From an uncultured Clostridia bacterium (GTDB taxonomy: Bacteria; Bacillota; Clostridia; UBA1381), in NCBI GenBank assembly GCA_934487205.1, contig CAKSRS010000046.1:1-21780 (forward strand): a DNA stretch of 21,780 nt. The letters run 5' to 3'. Shown piece after piece: positions 1-9,120 of this stretch. The notes beneath the pieces were generated by a model. That model ran no database searches and had not been told where the DNA came from. It saw nothing but the letters and a program-made list of their open reading frames with translations. How positions within the stretch are numbered: position 1 is the stretch's first letter; each line of letters begins with the position of its first letter. A program made the translations under genes and the position numbers.

Positions 1-2394
1 AAACTCAAGAGCTTCATCTACCGTCATTTCGAGAACATCATAAATATTTTTCCCTTTATAGCGCACTTCGAGAGTCTCCCTGTTATACCGCTGCCCCTTG
101 CACACTTCGCACGGAACATAAATATCCGCAAGGAAATTCATTTCGATTTTTACAATTCCGTCCCCCGAGCATGCCTCACATCTTCCGCCCTTGACGTTAA
201 AACTGAACCGTCCCGGCTTATATCCGCGCACTTTTGCATCATTTGTGGCTGCAAAAACCTCACGGATATCATTAAACAGATTGGTATAGGTTGCCGGGTT
301 TGAGCGCGGGGTTCTGCCAATCGGCGATTGGTCTATATTGATAATTTTATCAAGTTTTTCAACACCTTCGATTTTTTTATGTTTGCCGGGGTGTGTTGAC
401 GCGCGGTTTAACACCTTCGCAAGCTGTTTGTACAGAATTTCGTTTATAAGTGAACTCTTACCCGAGCCGGAAACACCCGTCACACACGTGAAAACACCGA
501 GCGGGATTTTAACATTTACATTTTTTAAATTATTTTCGCCTGCGCCTATAATTTTAATGTAATCGGTGGGTTTTCTGCGTTCTTTCGGTACGGGAATACT
601 TTTGCGCCCGCTCAAATACTGCCCGGTAACCGAACGTTTTGATTTCTTGATTTTTTCCGCATCGCCCGCAGCAACGACTTCGCCGCCGTTTATCCCGGCA
701 CCCGGTCCTATGTCCACGATATAATCTGCGGCATACATCGTGTCCTCATCGTGCTCTACGACAATTACCGTATTGCCCAAATCACGCAGATGTTTCAGCG
801 TTGCAATCAATCTGTCATTATCGCGCTGGTGAAGTCCGATACTCGGCTCGTCAAGAATATACAAAACGCCCATAAGTCCCGAACCTATCTGCGTTGCCAG
901 GCGAATACGCTGTGCCTCGCCGCCCGAAAGCGTCGCCGACGCTCTTGACAGCGTGAGATAATCGAGTCCCACATCAAGCAAAAACTGCAGACGCGCCTTT
1001 ATTTCCTTAATTATCTGCGCGGCAATGAACTCCTCGCGCTCCGAAAGTTTTAATTCGGAAATAAACTGCATTTCTTCGCGAATTGACATGCATGTAAATT
1101 CATATATATTCTTTCCGCCGACGGTAACCGCCAGAATTTCATTATTCAAGCGTGCGCCGTGACATTTCGGACATGTGCTTTCGTTTATATATTTTTCAAT
1201 TTCGCCTTTGGAATATGCGGAAGTTGTTTCATGATAACGGCGTTCGAGATTATTCACAACGCCTTCATAGACAGCTTTCATTGTACCGCTGCCGTAATTT
1301 CGAGTGTATTTAAATTCATATTTTTCGCCGTTTGTTCCGTACATAACAACATGCCGTACTTCTTCCGGCATATCCTTCCACGGTGTGGCATAGTCGATGC
1401 CGAAATGGTCAAGTATTCCTTTAAAATACATATGTGCCATGCTGTCGGCAATTCCCGGCGCTGCCCAGCCCATGCAGTTTATCGCGCCTTCCAGCAGCGG
1501 ACGGTTTTCATCAACAATCAGCAAATCCGGATCGATTTTCGTTAAAATTCCAAGACCGTCACATTCCGGACATGCACCGTACGGGTTATTAAACGAAAAA
1601 CTCCGCGGCGCAAGCTCCTGAAAGCTTATTCCGCAATCATCACAGGCATAGCTTTGGCTGAATTTTAATATTTCCCCGTCAATAATTTCTATCATGACAA
1701 GGTCGCCGCTTAAATGCAGTGCATTTTCAATCGAATCGGTCAGACGCTGCGTTATTCCGTCACGTATCACCAATCTGTCAATTATAACTTCTATATTATG
1801 TTTTTTTGTTTTTTCAAGATTTATTTCTTCCGAAAGGTCATATTGAATGCCGTCTGCTTTTACGCGGACATATCCCGATTTTTTCGCGCTTTCGAACACT
1901 TTTTTGTGTTCGCCCTTTTTCCCGCGCACAACCGGCGACAGCACCTGTATTTTCGTTCCTTCCTTCAGGGACATTACGCGGTCGACAATCTGGTCAACCG
2001 TCTGACGCTTTACTTCCTTCCCGCACTTGGGACAATGCGGTACGCCCACGCGCGCATACAAAAGCCGCAGGTAGTCATATATTTCCGTAACCGTTCCCAC
2101 GGTAGAGCGCGGATTTTTTGAAGTTGTTTTTTGGTCTATGCTGATTGCCGGCGACAATCCCTCAATGCTTTCAACATCGGGCTTATCCATTTGCCCCAAA
2201 AACTGCCGTGCATAAGATGACAGCGATTCGACATACCGGCGCTGTCCCTCGGCATATATTGTATCAAACGCAAGAGAGCTTTTTCCCGACCCCGAAAGTC
2301 CCGTAAGAACAACCAGCTTTTCCCGGGGAATATCAAGGGAAATATTCTTCAGATTATGCACCTTAGCGCCTTTAATTTTAATATAATTATTCAT
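1..2394 (-). CDS. uvrA: UvrABC excinuclease subunit A, partial (C-terminus beyond the left edge)
   Basis: UvrA is the damage-recognition ATPase of nucleotide excision repair; as a dimer it loads UvrB onto lesions. 798 codons are present, open to base 1; the family is about 940 residues, so roughly 140 are missing. Visible: first Walker A (GLSGSGKS, about residue 32-39), zinc-ligand CPKCGK near residue 120, a second cluster CDDC...CPEC, first ABC signature SGGEAQR, the second Walker A (GVSGSGKS) near residue 640, and the C-terminal zinc module CEAC...CEVC. The second ABC signature and Walker B must lie outside. The start ATG (2392-2394) overlaps the end of uvrB by 8 bases, with GGGTG a few bases upstream inside uvrB, so uvrA is the translationally coupled last visible gene of the dnaG-rpoD operon. 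Identification is secure. Confidence 0.97.
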   Translation of the reverse strand, partial: MNNYIKIKGAKVHNLKNISLDIPREKLVVLTGLSGSGKSSLAFDTIYAEGQRRYVESLSSYARQFLGQMDKPDVESIEGLSPAISIDQKTTSKNPRSTVGTVTEIYDYLRLLYARVGVPHCPKCGKEVKRQTVDQIVDRVMSLKEGTKIQVLSPVVRGKKGEHKKVFESAKKSGYVRVKADGIQYDLSEEINLEKTKKHNIEVIIDRLVIRDGITQRLTDSIENALHLSGDLVMIEIIDGEILKFSQSYACDDCGISFQELAPRSFSFNNPYGACPECDGLGILTKIDPDLLIVDENRPLLEGAINCMGWAAPGIADSMAHMYFKGILDHFGIDYATPWKDMPEEVRHVVMYGTNGEKYEFKYTRNYGSGTMKAVYEGVVNNLERRYHETTSAYSKGEIEKYINESTCPKCHGARLNNEILAVTVGGKNIYEFTCMSIREEMQFISELKLSEREEFIAAQIIKEIKARLQFLLDVGLDYLTLSRASATLSGGEAQRIRLATQIGSGLMGVLYILDEPSIGLHQRDNDRLIATLKHLRDLGNTVIVVEHDEDTMYAADYIVDIGPGAGINGGEVVAAGDAEKIKKSKRSVTGQYLSGRKSIPVPKERRKPTDYIKIIGAGENNLKNVNVKIPLGVFTCVTGVSGSGKSSLINEILYKQLAKVLNRASTHPGKHKKIEGVEKLDKIINIDQSPIGRTPRSNPATYTNLFNDIREVFAATNDAKVRGYKPGRFSFNVKGGRCEACSGDGIVKIEMNFLADIYVPCEVCKGQRYNRETLEVRYKGKNIYDVLEMTVDEALEF

Positions 2395-4351
2395 TTTCAC
2401 CCAACTCTTTTTTCAAATGTTTTATTCTGTCACGCAGTTCCGCTGCCTTTTCAAATTCGAGATTTTCCGCCGCGGCAAGCATTTCATCATGCAGATTTTC
2501 TATCATCAGCATATAATCCTCCGCCTTTTTCTCCGCCTTTTCCGGCTCGACAGCTTTTACCGCCTCGATTATATCACGGATTTCCTTTTTAATTGTTTTC
2601 GGCACAATATTATGCTCTTTATTGAACTTATCCTGATACGTTCGACGGCGGTTTGTCTCGTCAATTGCACGCTGCATCGAACCGGTTATTGTATTTGCAT
2701 ACATTATAACTTGTCCGTGTTCGTTACGCGCCGCTCTGCCTATCGTCTGAATAAGCGAGGTTTCACTCCGCAAAAATCCTTCTTTATCCGCATCAAGTAT
2801 CGCAACAAGCGATACTTCCGGAAGGTCGAGCCCTTCGCGCAAAAGGTTTATTCCGACGAGCACATCAAATTTGCCCATACGCAAATCACGTATAATCTCG
2901 GTTCGCTCAATAGTTTTTATTTCCGAGTGCATATATTTAACTTTTACGCCCATTTCCCGCAGATAGTCGGTTAAATCCTCCGCCATTTTTTTGGTAAGCG
3001 TGGTTACAAGCACACGTTCTTCCCGTTCGGCACGGATATTTATTTCTGAAATCAAATCGTCAATCTGATGCTCAATCGGTTTGATTATTATTTCCGGGTC
3101 AAGAAGTCCCGTCGGTCGGATAAGCTGTTCCGCCACACCTTCGGTGTGTTCCTTTTCATAATCGCCCGGTGTAGCCGAGGTGAAAATCACCTGATTTATC
3201 TTTTTTTCAAATTCATCAAACTTAAGCGGACGGTTATCAAATGCCGACGGCAAGCGAAATCCGTATCGTACAAGCGACTCCTTTCGCGCACGGTCGCCGT
3301 TATACATAGCCCGAACCTGCGATACTGTAACGTGTGACTCGTCAATAAACATCAGAAAATCGTCCGGAAAATAATCAATCAATGTATACGGCGCAGACCC
3401 CGGCGCACGTCCGCTTATCAGGCGCGAATAGTTTTCTATCCCTTGGCAGAATCCTATCTCCTGCAGCATTTCAACATCATAAAGCGTCCGTTCTTCAATG
3501 CGCTGCGCCTCAATCAGCATGTTATTATCCTTAAAATATTTTATACGTTCACGCATTTCATCAAGAATTGCGCCGATTGCAGTCTGCATTTTTTCATTAG
3601 TCGTAACGTAATGCGACGCAGGCGAAATAACAACATGATTACGTGTGCCGACAACTTCGCCAGTAACAACGTTTACCTCACATATTCTGTCTATTTCATC
3701 GCCGAAAAATTCAACACGGATTGCATTTTCCCCGCTGTTTGACGGGAACACTTCCAGCACGTCTCCGTGTACGCGGAATTTGTTACGAACAAAGTTAATA
3801 TCATTCCGCTCATACTGCATATCTACAAGCTTTTTCAGAATTTCGTCGCGTTCGCGCACCATTCCGACGCGCAGCGACAGCATTAAATTCTGATAGTCCT
3901 CCGGGTCACCCAAGCCGTAAATACACGACACGCTCGAAACGATAATTACGTCCTTTCGCTCAAACAGCGCAAATGTCGCACTGTGACGCAATTCATCGAT
4001 TTCGTCATTCATGGACGAATCTTTTTCAATATATGTGTCCGACGCCGCAATATACGCCTCCGGCTGATAATAATCATAGTAACTCACGAAAAACTCAACC
4101 GCATTGTTTGGAAAAAATTCCTTAAACTCGCTGCACAACTGCGCCGCAAGCGTTTTATTATGCGCCAGAACTAACGTCGGCTTATTCACCCGAGCAATAA
4201 TGTTCGCCATCGTAAATGTTTTTCCCGAACCAGTAACGCCAAGCAATGTTTGAAATTTCTTGCCGCTTTCTATGCCGTTTGTAAGCTGTTCCACCGCTTG
4301 CGGCTGGTCACCCGACATCTGAAAATCCGAAACAAGCTCAAATTTATCCAT
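2387..4351 (-). CDS. uvrB: UvrABC excinuclease subunit B
   Basis: UvrB is the damage-verifying helicase-like subunit that receives DNA from UvrA and recruits UvrC. The 654-residue product has the usual family length. Motifs in order: Walker A GVTGSGKT, the YYDYYQPEAY beta-hairpin region, DEAD-like FIDESH, SATPGDYE, the helicase VI motif GRAARN, and a C-terminal UVR motif (LEFEKAAELRDRIKHL) for UvrC contact. I chose the start giving MDKFELVSDF because AAGGAAGG lies about 8 bases upstream; the open frame extends 19 codons further upstream but without a ribosome binding site and without family similarity. It follows rsmE after 60 bases that hold a hairpin, and overlaps uvrA. I saw no LexA box (GAAC-N4-GTTC type) just upstream. 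Confidence 0.97.
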   Translation of the reverse strand: MDKFELVSDFQMSGDQPQAVEQLTNGIESGKKFQTLLGVTGSGKTFTMANIIARVNKPTLVLAHNKTLAAQLCSEFKEFFPNNAVEFFVSYYDYYQPEAYIAASDTYIEKDSSMNDEIDELRHSATFALFERKDVIIVSSVSCIYGLGDPEDYQNLMLSLRVGMVRERDEILKKLVDMQYERNDINFVRNKFRVHGDVLEVFPSNSGENAIRVEFFGDEIDRICEVNVVTGEVVGTRNHVVISPASHYVTTNEKMQTAIGAILDEMRERIKYFKDNNMLIEAQRIEERTLYDVEMLQEIGFCQGIENYSRLISGRAPGSAPYTLIDYFPDDFLMFIDESHVTVSQVRAMYNGDRARKESLVRYGFRLPSAFDNRPLKFDEFEKKINQVIFTSATPGDYEKEHTEGVAEQLIRPTGLLDPEIIIKPIEHQIDDLISEINIRAEREERVLVTTLTKKMAEDLTDYLREMGVKVKYMHSEIKTIERTEIIRDLRMGKFDVLVGINLLREGLDLPEVSLVAILDADKEGFLRSETSLIQTIGRAARNEHGQVIMYANTITGSMQRAIDETNRRRTYQDKFNKEHNIVPKTIKKEIRDIIEAVKAVEPEKAEKKAEDYMLMIENLHDEMLAAAENLEFEKAAELRDRIKHLKKELGENE

Positions 4352-4376
4352 TGGTATATTCCTTCCTTGTAAAGAA

Positions 4377-4404
4377 GGGCATTGCCATGAATCGGCAATA
4401 CCCC
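4377..4404 (-). other. Intercistronic hairpin between rsmE and uvrB
   Basis: An inverted repeat GGG-c-ATTGCC / GGCAAT-a-CCC with a 7-base loop begins 8 bases past the rsmE stop. Read on the minus strand it is followed by TTCTTT and then the uvrB ribosome binding site. It could be a leaky terminator/attenuator or an mRNA processing or stability element that sets uvrBA expression apart from the genes upstream. The stem is directly visible; the role is inference. Confidence 0.5.
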
Positions 4405-4411
4405 GCACCGT

Positions 4412-5146
4412 TTAACCGTTTATATCTCCAATTTCGTACATCAGCATGGACAAAACCGCCTCGCCCGCGGTTTCTGTTCGCAAAATACGCTTTCCGAGCG
4501 AAATTATCGGTATCCCGAAAGAGCATATCTTGTCGATTTCCTGTTTATCAAATCCACCCTCCGGTCCGATTAAAAACGCTGCATTTTTTACATTTTCAAA
4601 ACTCTTCAAAAGCGGTTTTAAATAATGTTCTTCTTCACATTCATACGGAACAAATGCGACGTCCGCATTTTTCAGAATTTCAATCGCAGCATCAAGCGTT
4701 ACAAGCTCATGTACCTTTGGAATAACTCCCCTGCCCGACTGCTTTGCCGCCTCCCGCGCTATTTTCTGCCATCTGTCAATCTTTTTTGCGTCATTAACTT
4801 TTGCCACGCATCGCGACAATGCACACGGGTATATTTCGGCAATTCCGAGTTCAGTAGTCTTTTGTATTATATAGTCCATTTTTGCCGACTTCGGTACGCC
4901 CTGTATTAAGGTTACCCGCAAATCCGCCTCCGTATTCGTTTTGCTTTTATCCATGATTTCACAAACGACACGGTCTTTTTCTATTTCCGTAATTTTTGCT
5001 GCATAATCATACCCCATGCCGTCACAGCAAAGCAGCTTATCGCCTATGCCGTACCTTAAAACTCTTGTAATATGTGCAACATCCTCGCCACATATGTACA
5101 GTGTTTTTTCTGCCACATTCTCCCGCGGTATAAAAAATTTTGACAT
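4412..5146 (-). CDS. rsmE: 16S rRNA (uracil(1498)-N(3))-methyltransferase RsmE
   Basis: RsmE is a SPOUT-fold methyltransferase that uses S-adenosylmethionine to methylate N3 of U1498 in 16S rRNA. The 244 residues match the family length. An N-terminal PUA-like part carries the HITRVLR motif (about residues 25-31); the middle has KMDYIIQKTTELGI and EAAKQSGR; the knotted SAM site is seen in IGPEGG (about 193-198) and LGKRILRTETA near the end. The start is set by TAAGGAA just upstream, where the stop codon of prmA (5158-5160) forms part of the ribosome binding site, so translation is probably coupled. prmA-rsmE is a recurring pair in Firmicutes. Confidence 0.95.
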   Translation of the reverse strand: MSKFFIPRENVAEKTLYICGEDVAHITRVLRYGIGDKLLCCDGMGYDYAAKITEIEKDRVVCEIMDKSKTNTEADLRVTLIQGVPKSAKMDYIIQKTTELGIAEIYPCALSRCVAKVNDAKKIDRWQKIAREAAKQSGRGVIPKVHELVTLDAAIEILKNADVAFVPYECEEEHYLKPLLKSFENVKNAAFLIGPEGGFDKQEIDKICSFGIPIISLGKRILRTETAGEAVLSMLMYEIGDING

Positions 5147-5157
5147 TTTCTTTTTCC

Positions 5158-6123
5158 TTAATCCGTTAGTTTACACTTATATTCTGCCCAGTCCGCACTT
5201 CGGTTTTCCGACACAATTTCAAAACCGTTCTCAAAAAGCGCCGTTTCCACATCAGAAATTCTGTCCTCGATAATTCCCGACGTTATAAATGTGCCGTCAG
5301 GTTTCAACGCCTTTTTTACAAACGGCAGCGCAGCAATAATTACATCGGCAACAATATTTGCCAAAACTACGTCATACTTTTCCGATAAAATTTCGTCCTG
5401 CAGTGATTTATCAGACAAAATATTCCCGATATGCACGCTGTATCTGCTTTTATCGATACCGTTGCGCGACAAGTTATCATACGCCGTTTCCATGGAATTT
5501 TTATCAATATCAACGGCGCATGCTTTTTTAGCACCGAGCATCAGCGAAACAATTGACAGTATTCCGCTGCCGCAACCGAGGTCAAGCACCGTATCATTTT
5601 CCTTTACCGTCTTTTCGATATCTTCAAGGCACAGCCGCGTCGTATGGTGCGAACCGGTACCGAACGTCAATCCAGGGTTTATTTCAAATACAATCTTGTC
5701 CGTAGGTTCAATATCTTCCCAATACGGCTTAACAACAAGATTTTCCCCAATTTCCATAACATGAAAATACTGTTTCCATGTGTTAGCCCAGTCTTCTTCG
5801 CGTATGCTGTCGAGTTCAGCCGCAAGGCGTCCGAAATTGCCGTCTTTATCCATATCCTTAAGGTCTGCCATTTCGGTTTTTATCGCGGAAAGCATATCCG
5901 GGTTGTCTGCCTCAATATAAGCTTTAATGCACGTTTCACCTTCCTTTTCACGGATAAGCTTGTCGTCAACATAGTCCCAACACTCACGATTCGTTTCAAG
6001 AAAATTCTTAAAGTCCTGTTCGTCCTCAATTTCAATTCCGTCGATACCGAGCTGTAAAAGTCTGCCCATCACAGGCTCAATACCATCCGAGGTTGTAAAT
6101 ATACTTACCCTAATCCAGTCCAT
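5158..6123 (-). CDS. prmA: Ribosomal protein L11 methyltransferase PrmA
   Basis: PrmA is a class I SAM-dependent methyltransferase that trimethylates ribosomal protein L11. The 321 residues include an N-terminal substrate-recognition region (to about residue 110), the family signature EINPGLTFGTGSHHTT (about 148-163), SAM motif I DLGCGSGILS (about 182-191), and NIVADVI as motif IV. The usual GTGxHxTT proline is replaced by histidine (SHHTT), a mild variation. The ribosome binding site AAGGAG shares its first bases with the rpoD stop (TAAGGAG at about 6129-6135), leaving a 9-base gap and implying coupling to rpoD. Downstream is rsmE. Confidence 0.95.
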   Translation of the reverse strand: MDWIRVSIFTTSDGIEPVMGRLLQLGIDGIEIEDEQDFKNFLETNRECWDYVDDKLIREKEGETCIKAYIEADNPDMLSAIKTEMADLKDMDKDGNFGRLAAELDSIREEDWANTWKQYFHVMEIGENLVVKPYWEDIEPTDKIVFEINPGLTFGTGSHHTTRLCLEDIEKTVKENDTVLDLGCGSGILSIVSLMLGAKKACAVDIDKNSMETAYDNLSRNGIDKSRYSVHIGNILSDKSLQDEILSEKYDVVLANIVADVIIAALPFVKKALKPDGTFITSGIIEDRISDVETALFENGFEIVSENRSADWAEYKCKLTD

Positions 6124-6132
6124 AACGTCTCC

Positions 6133-7212
6133 TTAATCAAGATAATCTTTCAGCTTTTTACTTCTTGATGGGTGGCGCAGTTTGCGCAGCGCTTTTGCCT
6201 CAATCTGTCTGATACGCTCACGCGTAACATTAAATTCTCGTCCCACTTCCTCAAGGGTTCGCTGACGTCCGTCCTCAAGCCCGAAACGCAGGCGCAGCAC
6301 CTTTTCTTCACGCGGGGTGAGCGTGCGCAGCACATCGACAAGCTGCTCCTTAAGCATAACAAAGCTCGCCGCCTCCGACGGTGCGGGTGCGTCATCATCG
6401 GGAATAAAGTCGCCCAAATGACTGTCTTCTTCTTCGCCGATAGGCGTTTCCAGCGACACCGGCTCCTGTGATATTTTTGAAATTTCGCGAACCTTGTCAA
6501 CCGACATATTCAGTTCCTTTGCAAGTTCTTCCGGCGTCGGCTCTCTGCCGAGCTCCTGGACAAGCTGGCGCGATATTCTCACCAATTTATTAATCGTTTC
6601 CACCATATGCACCGGTATACGGATTGTTCTCGCCTGGTCGGCGATGGCTCTTGTAATCGCCTGTCTTATCCACCATGTCGCATACGTGCTGAATTTATAT
6701 CCCTTGGAATAGTCGAATTTGTCAACAGCCTTAATAAGACCGAGATTTCCCTCCTGAATAAGGTCAAGAAACATCATTCCGCGGCCGACATATCTTTTTG
6801 CAATGCTTACGACAAGGCGCAGGTTTGCCTCGGCAAGTTTTTTCTTTGCCTCCTCATCCCCGTCCGCCATTCTTCTGGCAAGCTCCATTTCTTCGTCGGC
6901 ATCAAGAAGGCTGACTTTTCCGATTTCTTTAAGGTACATTTTAACGTGGTCATCTATGCTTATACCTTCCGGAACGGACAAATCTTCCAGTTCCTCTTTG
7001 GAAACCTCAATTTCCTCCAGTTCTTTGTCGAGATCTTCTACGACTTCAACGCCTTCTTTTTCAAGAGCGTCATAGATTGTCTCCATTTCTTCCGCGGTAA
7101 ACTCGGTATCCATAAAGGACTGCATAATATCGTTATGCGACAGCACCCCGTTCTTTTTACCTTTTTCAATTAAATTATTGACTATCTGTTTCTTATTTTC
7201 TAATTCTGACAT
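6133..7212 (-). CDS. rpoD: RNA polymerase primary sigma factor RpoD/SigA
   Basis: This is the housekeeping sigma factor that directs RNA polymerase to the TTGACA/TATAAT promoters seen in the window. The 359 residues have the compact Gram-positive SigA layout: a region 1.1-like N-terminus, an acidic linker, region 1.2 (DDHVKMYLKEIGK...), region 2 with the core-binding and -10 segment (KFSTYATWWIRQAITRAIA), region 3 and region 4.2 with the -35 helix-turn-helix (TLEEVGREFNVTRERIRQIE), ending in KLKDYLD. The start ATG is preceded by GGAAGGAAAG; this site and the first 13 bases of the gene lie inside the end of dnaG. The dnaG-rpoD order is the conserved macromolecular synthesis cluster. Confidence 0.98.
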   Translation of the reverse strand: MSELENKKQIVNNLIEKGKKNGVLSHNDIMQSFMDTEFTAEEMETIYDALEKEGVEVVEDLDKELEEIEVSKEELEDLSVPEGISIDDHVKMYLKEIGKVSLLDADEEMELARRMADGDEEAKKKLAEANLRLVVSIAKRYVGRGMMFLDLIQEGNLGLIKAVDKFDYSKGYKFSTYATWWIRQAITRAIADQARTIRIPVHMVETINKLVRISRQLVQELGREPTPEELAKELNMSVDKVREISKISQEPVSLETPIGEEEDSHLGDFIPDDDAPAPSEAASFVMLKEQLVDVLRTLTPREEKVLRLRFGLEDGRQRTLEEVGREFNVTRERIRQIEAKALRKLRHPSRSKKLKDYLD

Positions 7213-8990
7213 TTTTTCTTTCCTTCCAATTTCAGCCGTAAATCTAACAGCTCCTTTATCTTTGCGGCATCGTTTTCAGCCTTCGCTTTTTCTATTTCCT
7301 GCTCGATACGGCTGATTTTTATATTTGCAACAAGCTGTACGATTGTATTATGTTCACTTCCGTACACCTCGATATTATAGAAAACCTTCATGACTTCCCT
7401 AACGGCGTTTTCATCAGTGCCGAATTTATTTACAATAAGAGCCTCCTCGATAGGTTCTCCTTTTTCATACAAATCATATATTATATGTGCCAGTTTGCAG
7501 AGAACCTCCGACGAAAAATCCTCCGGCGAAAATTCATCTTTAACCGCCTGATAGCATTTCTTGCTGCTGATAATCAGACTTAAAAGCTTGCTTTCGGCAT
7601 CGTTTGATTTAATGTCCTTTTTTTCCCCGGCGTTTGTCTGAGTCCTTATCACCCGCGGCGTGCCCTGAGCAATTTTATTTCGTCCGGCAAGCTTCTTTAT
7701 TTCGGCATATATCGCGTCGCGGCTTATTTCCGTTTCGTCCGACAGTTTGCGCACATATGCATCCACCTCTATCTCATTCGGAATTTTCGCCAATACAGCT
7801 GCCGCGTCCTGAAGAAACATAATTTTCCCGTCGGGGTTGTCCAAATCATACTTCGACTTCAGACTTTTCAGCAAGAACTCGGTTGACGCCGACGCATCAT
7901 GCATAACCCTTTTAAATGACTCAACACCGTTCGCCTTTATGTATTCGTCCGGGTCTTTTGCGCCTTTAAGCCACATCACTCTGCACTTTCCGCCGACGCC
8001 GGTAATAATATCAATTGCACGCCGCGTCGCAGCTTGTCCCGCCTCGTCGCTGTCGTAACAAAGAAGAATTTCGTTCGTGTACTTCATAAGCAGCTTTGCC
8101 TGATTTTCCGTAAGCGCAGTACCCAAAGTTGCGACAATGTTGGCAATGCCCGCCTGATTTACCGAAATCACGTCCATATATCCCTCGCACAAAATACACT
8201 GCGTATCGCTGCTTTTTTTTGCAAGATTGAGTGAAAACAGATTTTTTCCTTTGCTGAACACCGGCGTTTCCGACGAATTGAGATATTTCGGCGGCTTATA
8301 CCCGTCCTTTTCTTTATCCGCACTGTTAATAATACGCCCGCCGAAGGCAATTACATTGCCGCGCAAGTCTATAATCGGGAAAATAACCCTCGAGCGGAAT
8401 TTGTCATAAACCTTGTTGCCGCGCGCAACGCAAAGTCCCGCCTCAATTAATTCATCATCATAGTATCCCAGTTTGTTAAGTCGTTTTTTCAGAAAATCAA
8501 AGCCGTCCGGCGCATATCCCAAACCGTAGCGCACGATTGTTCCCCGCGTAATGCGCCGCTCCGCAAAATAATCAAGTCCGGGTTTGCCCTCCGGCTCTTT
8601 TGTCAGCGTTTTATAGTAAATCTGCGCCGCCGTTTTGTTCATTTCCAGGATTCGTTTCTTTTTTTTGTAAAGCTTATCATCGGGCTGAAAATCATCTTCC
8701 GGAAGAATGATGCCGGCGCGGTCTGCCATAAGTTTTACCGCCTCCACAAAATCGAGCCCTTCCGCACGCATGACAAACTGCACAAGATTTCCGCCCGCTC
8801 CGCAGCCGAAACAGTGGAACAGCTGCTTATCCTGGTTAACGTGAAATGAAGGGGATTTTTCCTTATGAAACGGACACAGCCCCGTATAATCGCGGCCGTT
8901 TTTTTTCAGCCGGACATACTGCGAGACATAATCCACCATATCATTCTGCGCAAATATTTCGTTTAAAAGTTCATCGGAATATCTCGGCAT
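7200..8990 (-). CDS. dnaG: DNA primase DnaG
   Basis: DnaG makes the RNA primers for chromosome replication, acting with the replicative helicase. The product is 596 residues. The N-terminal zinc finger has Cys39, His42, Cys60 and Cys63 (CPFH...CFGC). The TOPRIM catalytic core is seen in CEGYMDVI and the metal-binding YDSDEAG. The C-terminal region, likely helicase-binding, is divergent. I chose the ATG at 8988-8990: a GTG directly before it (8991-8993) is also open, but AAAGGGG lies 7 bases from the ATG and only 4 from the GTG. No rpsU gene precedes it; instead there is a 130-base AT-rich gap and the flavoprotein gene, so this operon probably starts here. Confidence 0.97.
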   Translation of the reverse strand: MPRYSDELLNEIFAQNDMVDYVSQYVRLKKNGRDYTGLCPFHKEKSPSFHVNQDKQLFHCFGCGAGGNLVQFVMRAEGLDFVEAVKLMADRAGIILPEDDFQPDDKLYKKKKRILEMNKTAAQIYYKTLTKEPEGKPGLDYFAERRITRGTIVRYGLGYAPDGFDFLKKRLNKLGYYDDELIEAGLCVARGNKVYDKFRSRVIFPIIDLRGNVIAFGGRIINSADKEKDGYKPPKYLNSSETPVFSKGKNLFSLNLAKKSSDTQCILCEGYMDVISVNQAGIANIVATLGTALTENQAKLLMKYTNEILLCYDSDEAGQAATRRAIDIITGVGGKCRVMWLKGAKDPDEYIKANGVESFKRVMHDASASTEFLLKSLKSKYDLDNPDGKIMFLQDAAAVLAKIPNEIEVDAYVRKLSDETEISRDAIYAEIKKLAGRNKIAQGTPRVIRTQTNAGEKKDIKSNDAESKLLSLIISSKKCYQAVKDEFSPEDFSSEVLCKLAHIIYDLYEKGEPIEEALIVNKFGTDENAVREVMKVFYNIEVYGSEHNTIVQLVANIKISRIEQEIEKAKAENDAAKIKELLDLRLKLEGKKKCQN

Positions 8991-9018
8991 CACAAATCCC
9001 CTTTCATTGTTTTTCCGT

Positions 9019-9046
9019 AATATAATTCGACAATAACCCTCAAAAA
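9019..9046 (-). promoter_or_regulatory. Possible promoter of the dnaG-rpoD-prmA-rsmE-uvrBA operon
   Basis: On the minus strand TTTTTG (9041-9046) and TATATT (9019-9024) are 16 bases apart, about 30 bases before the dnaG start. The -35 match is weak, so this is the best candidate in the gap rather than a sure call. Confidence 0.35.
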
Positions 9047-9064
9047 TCCTTCATTTTTTTATCA

Positions 9065-9110
9065 TTTACCGAATTTTTAATGTTTTTTATGTAATTTTAC
9101 CGAATTTTTA
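9065..9110. repeat. Direct repeat of 15 bases in the dnaG upstream region
   Basis: TTTACCGAATTTTTA occurs at 9065-9079 and again at 9096-9110, a 31-base period (about three DNA turns). It lies just upstream of the candidate dnaG promoter and just after the flavoprotein stop codon. The 10-base palindrome TATAATTATA follows at 9111-9120. Two equally oriented, helically phased copies suggest a protein-binding site, or a short duplication in AT-rich DNA. Confidence 0.6.
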
Positions 9111-9120
9111 TATAATTATA

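Noticed and set aside
1159..2121. Plus-strand open frames of 128 and 135 codons opposite uvrA
   Set aside because: They lie antisense to a gene with full motif support, lack ribosome binding sites and encode low-complexity Phe/His/Cys-rich products.
2417..2974. 185-codon plus-strand frame opposite uvrB
   Set aside because: Antisense shadow of the conserved UvrB C-terminal half; no start signal and no recognisable domain.
4352..4460. SOS (LexA) box upstream of uvrB
   Set aside because: I looked for GAAC-N4-GTTC type sequences and found only single half-sites such as GTTC near 4480.
6607..7173. 188-codon plus-strand frame opposite rpoD
   Set aside because: Antisense shadow of the sigma factor coding sequence, with no ribosome binding site.
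9111..9120. TATAATTATA as terminator or main promoter
   Set aside because: Short palindrome in AT-rich DNA with neither a U-tract hairpin nor a matching -35 box.
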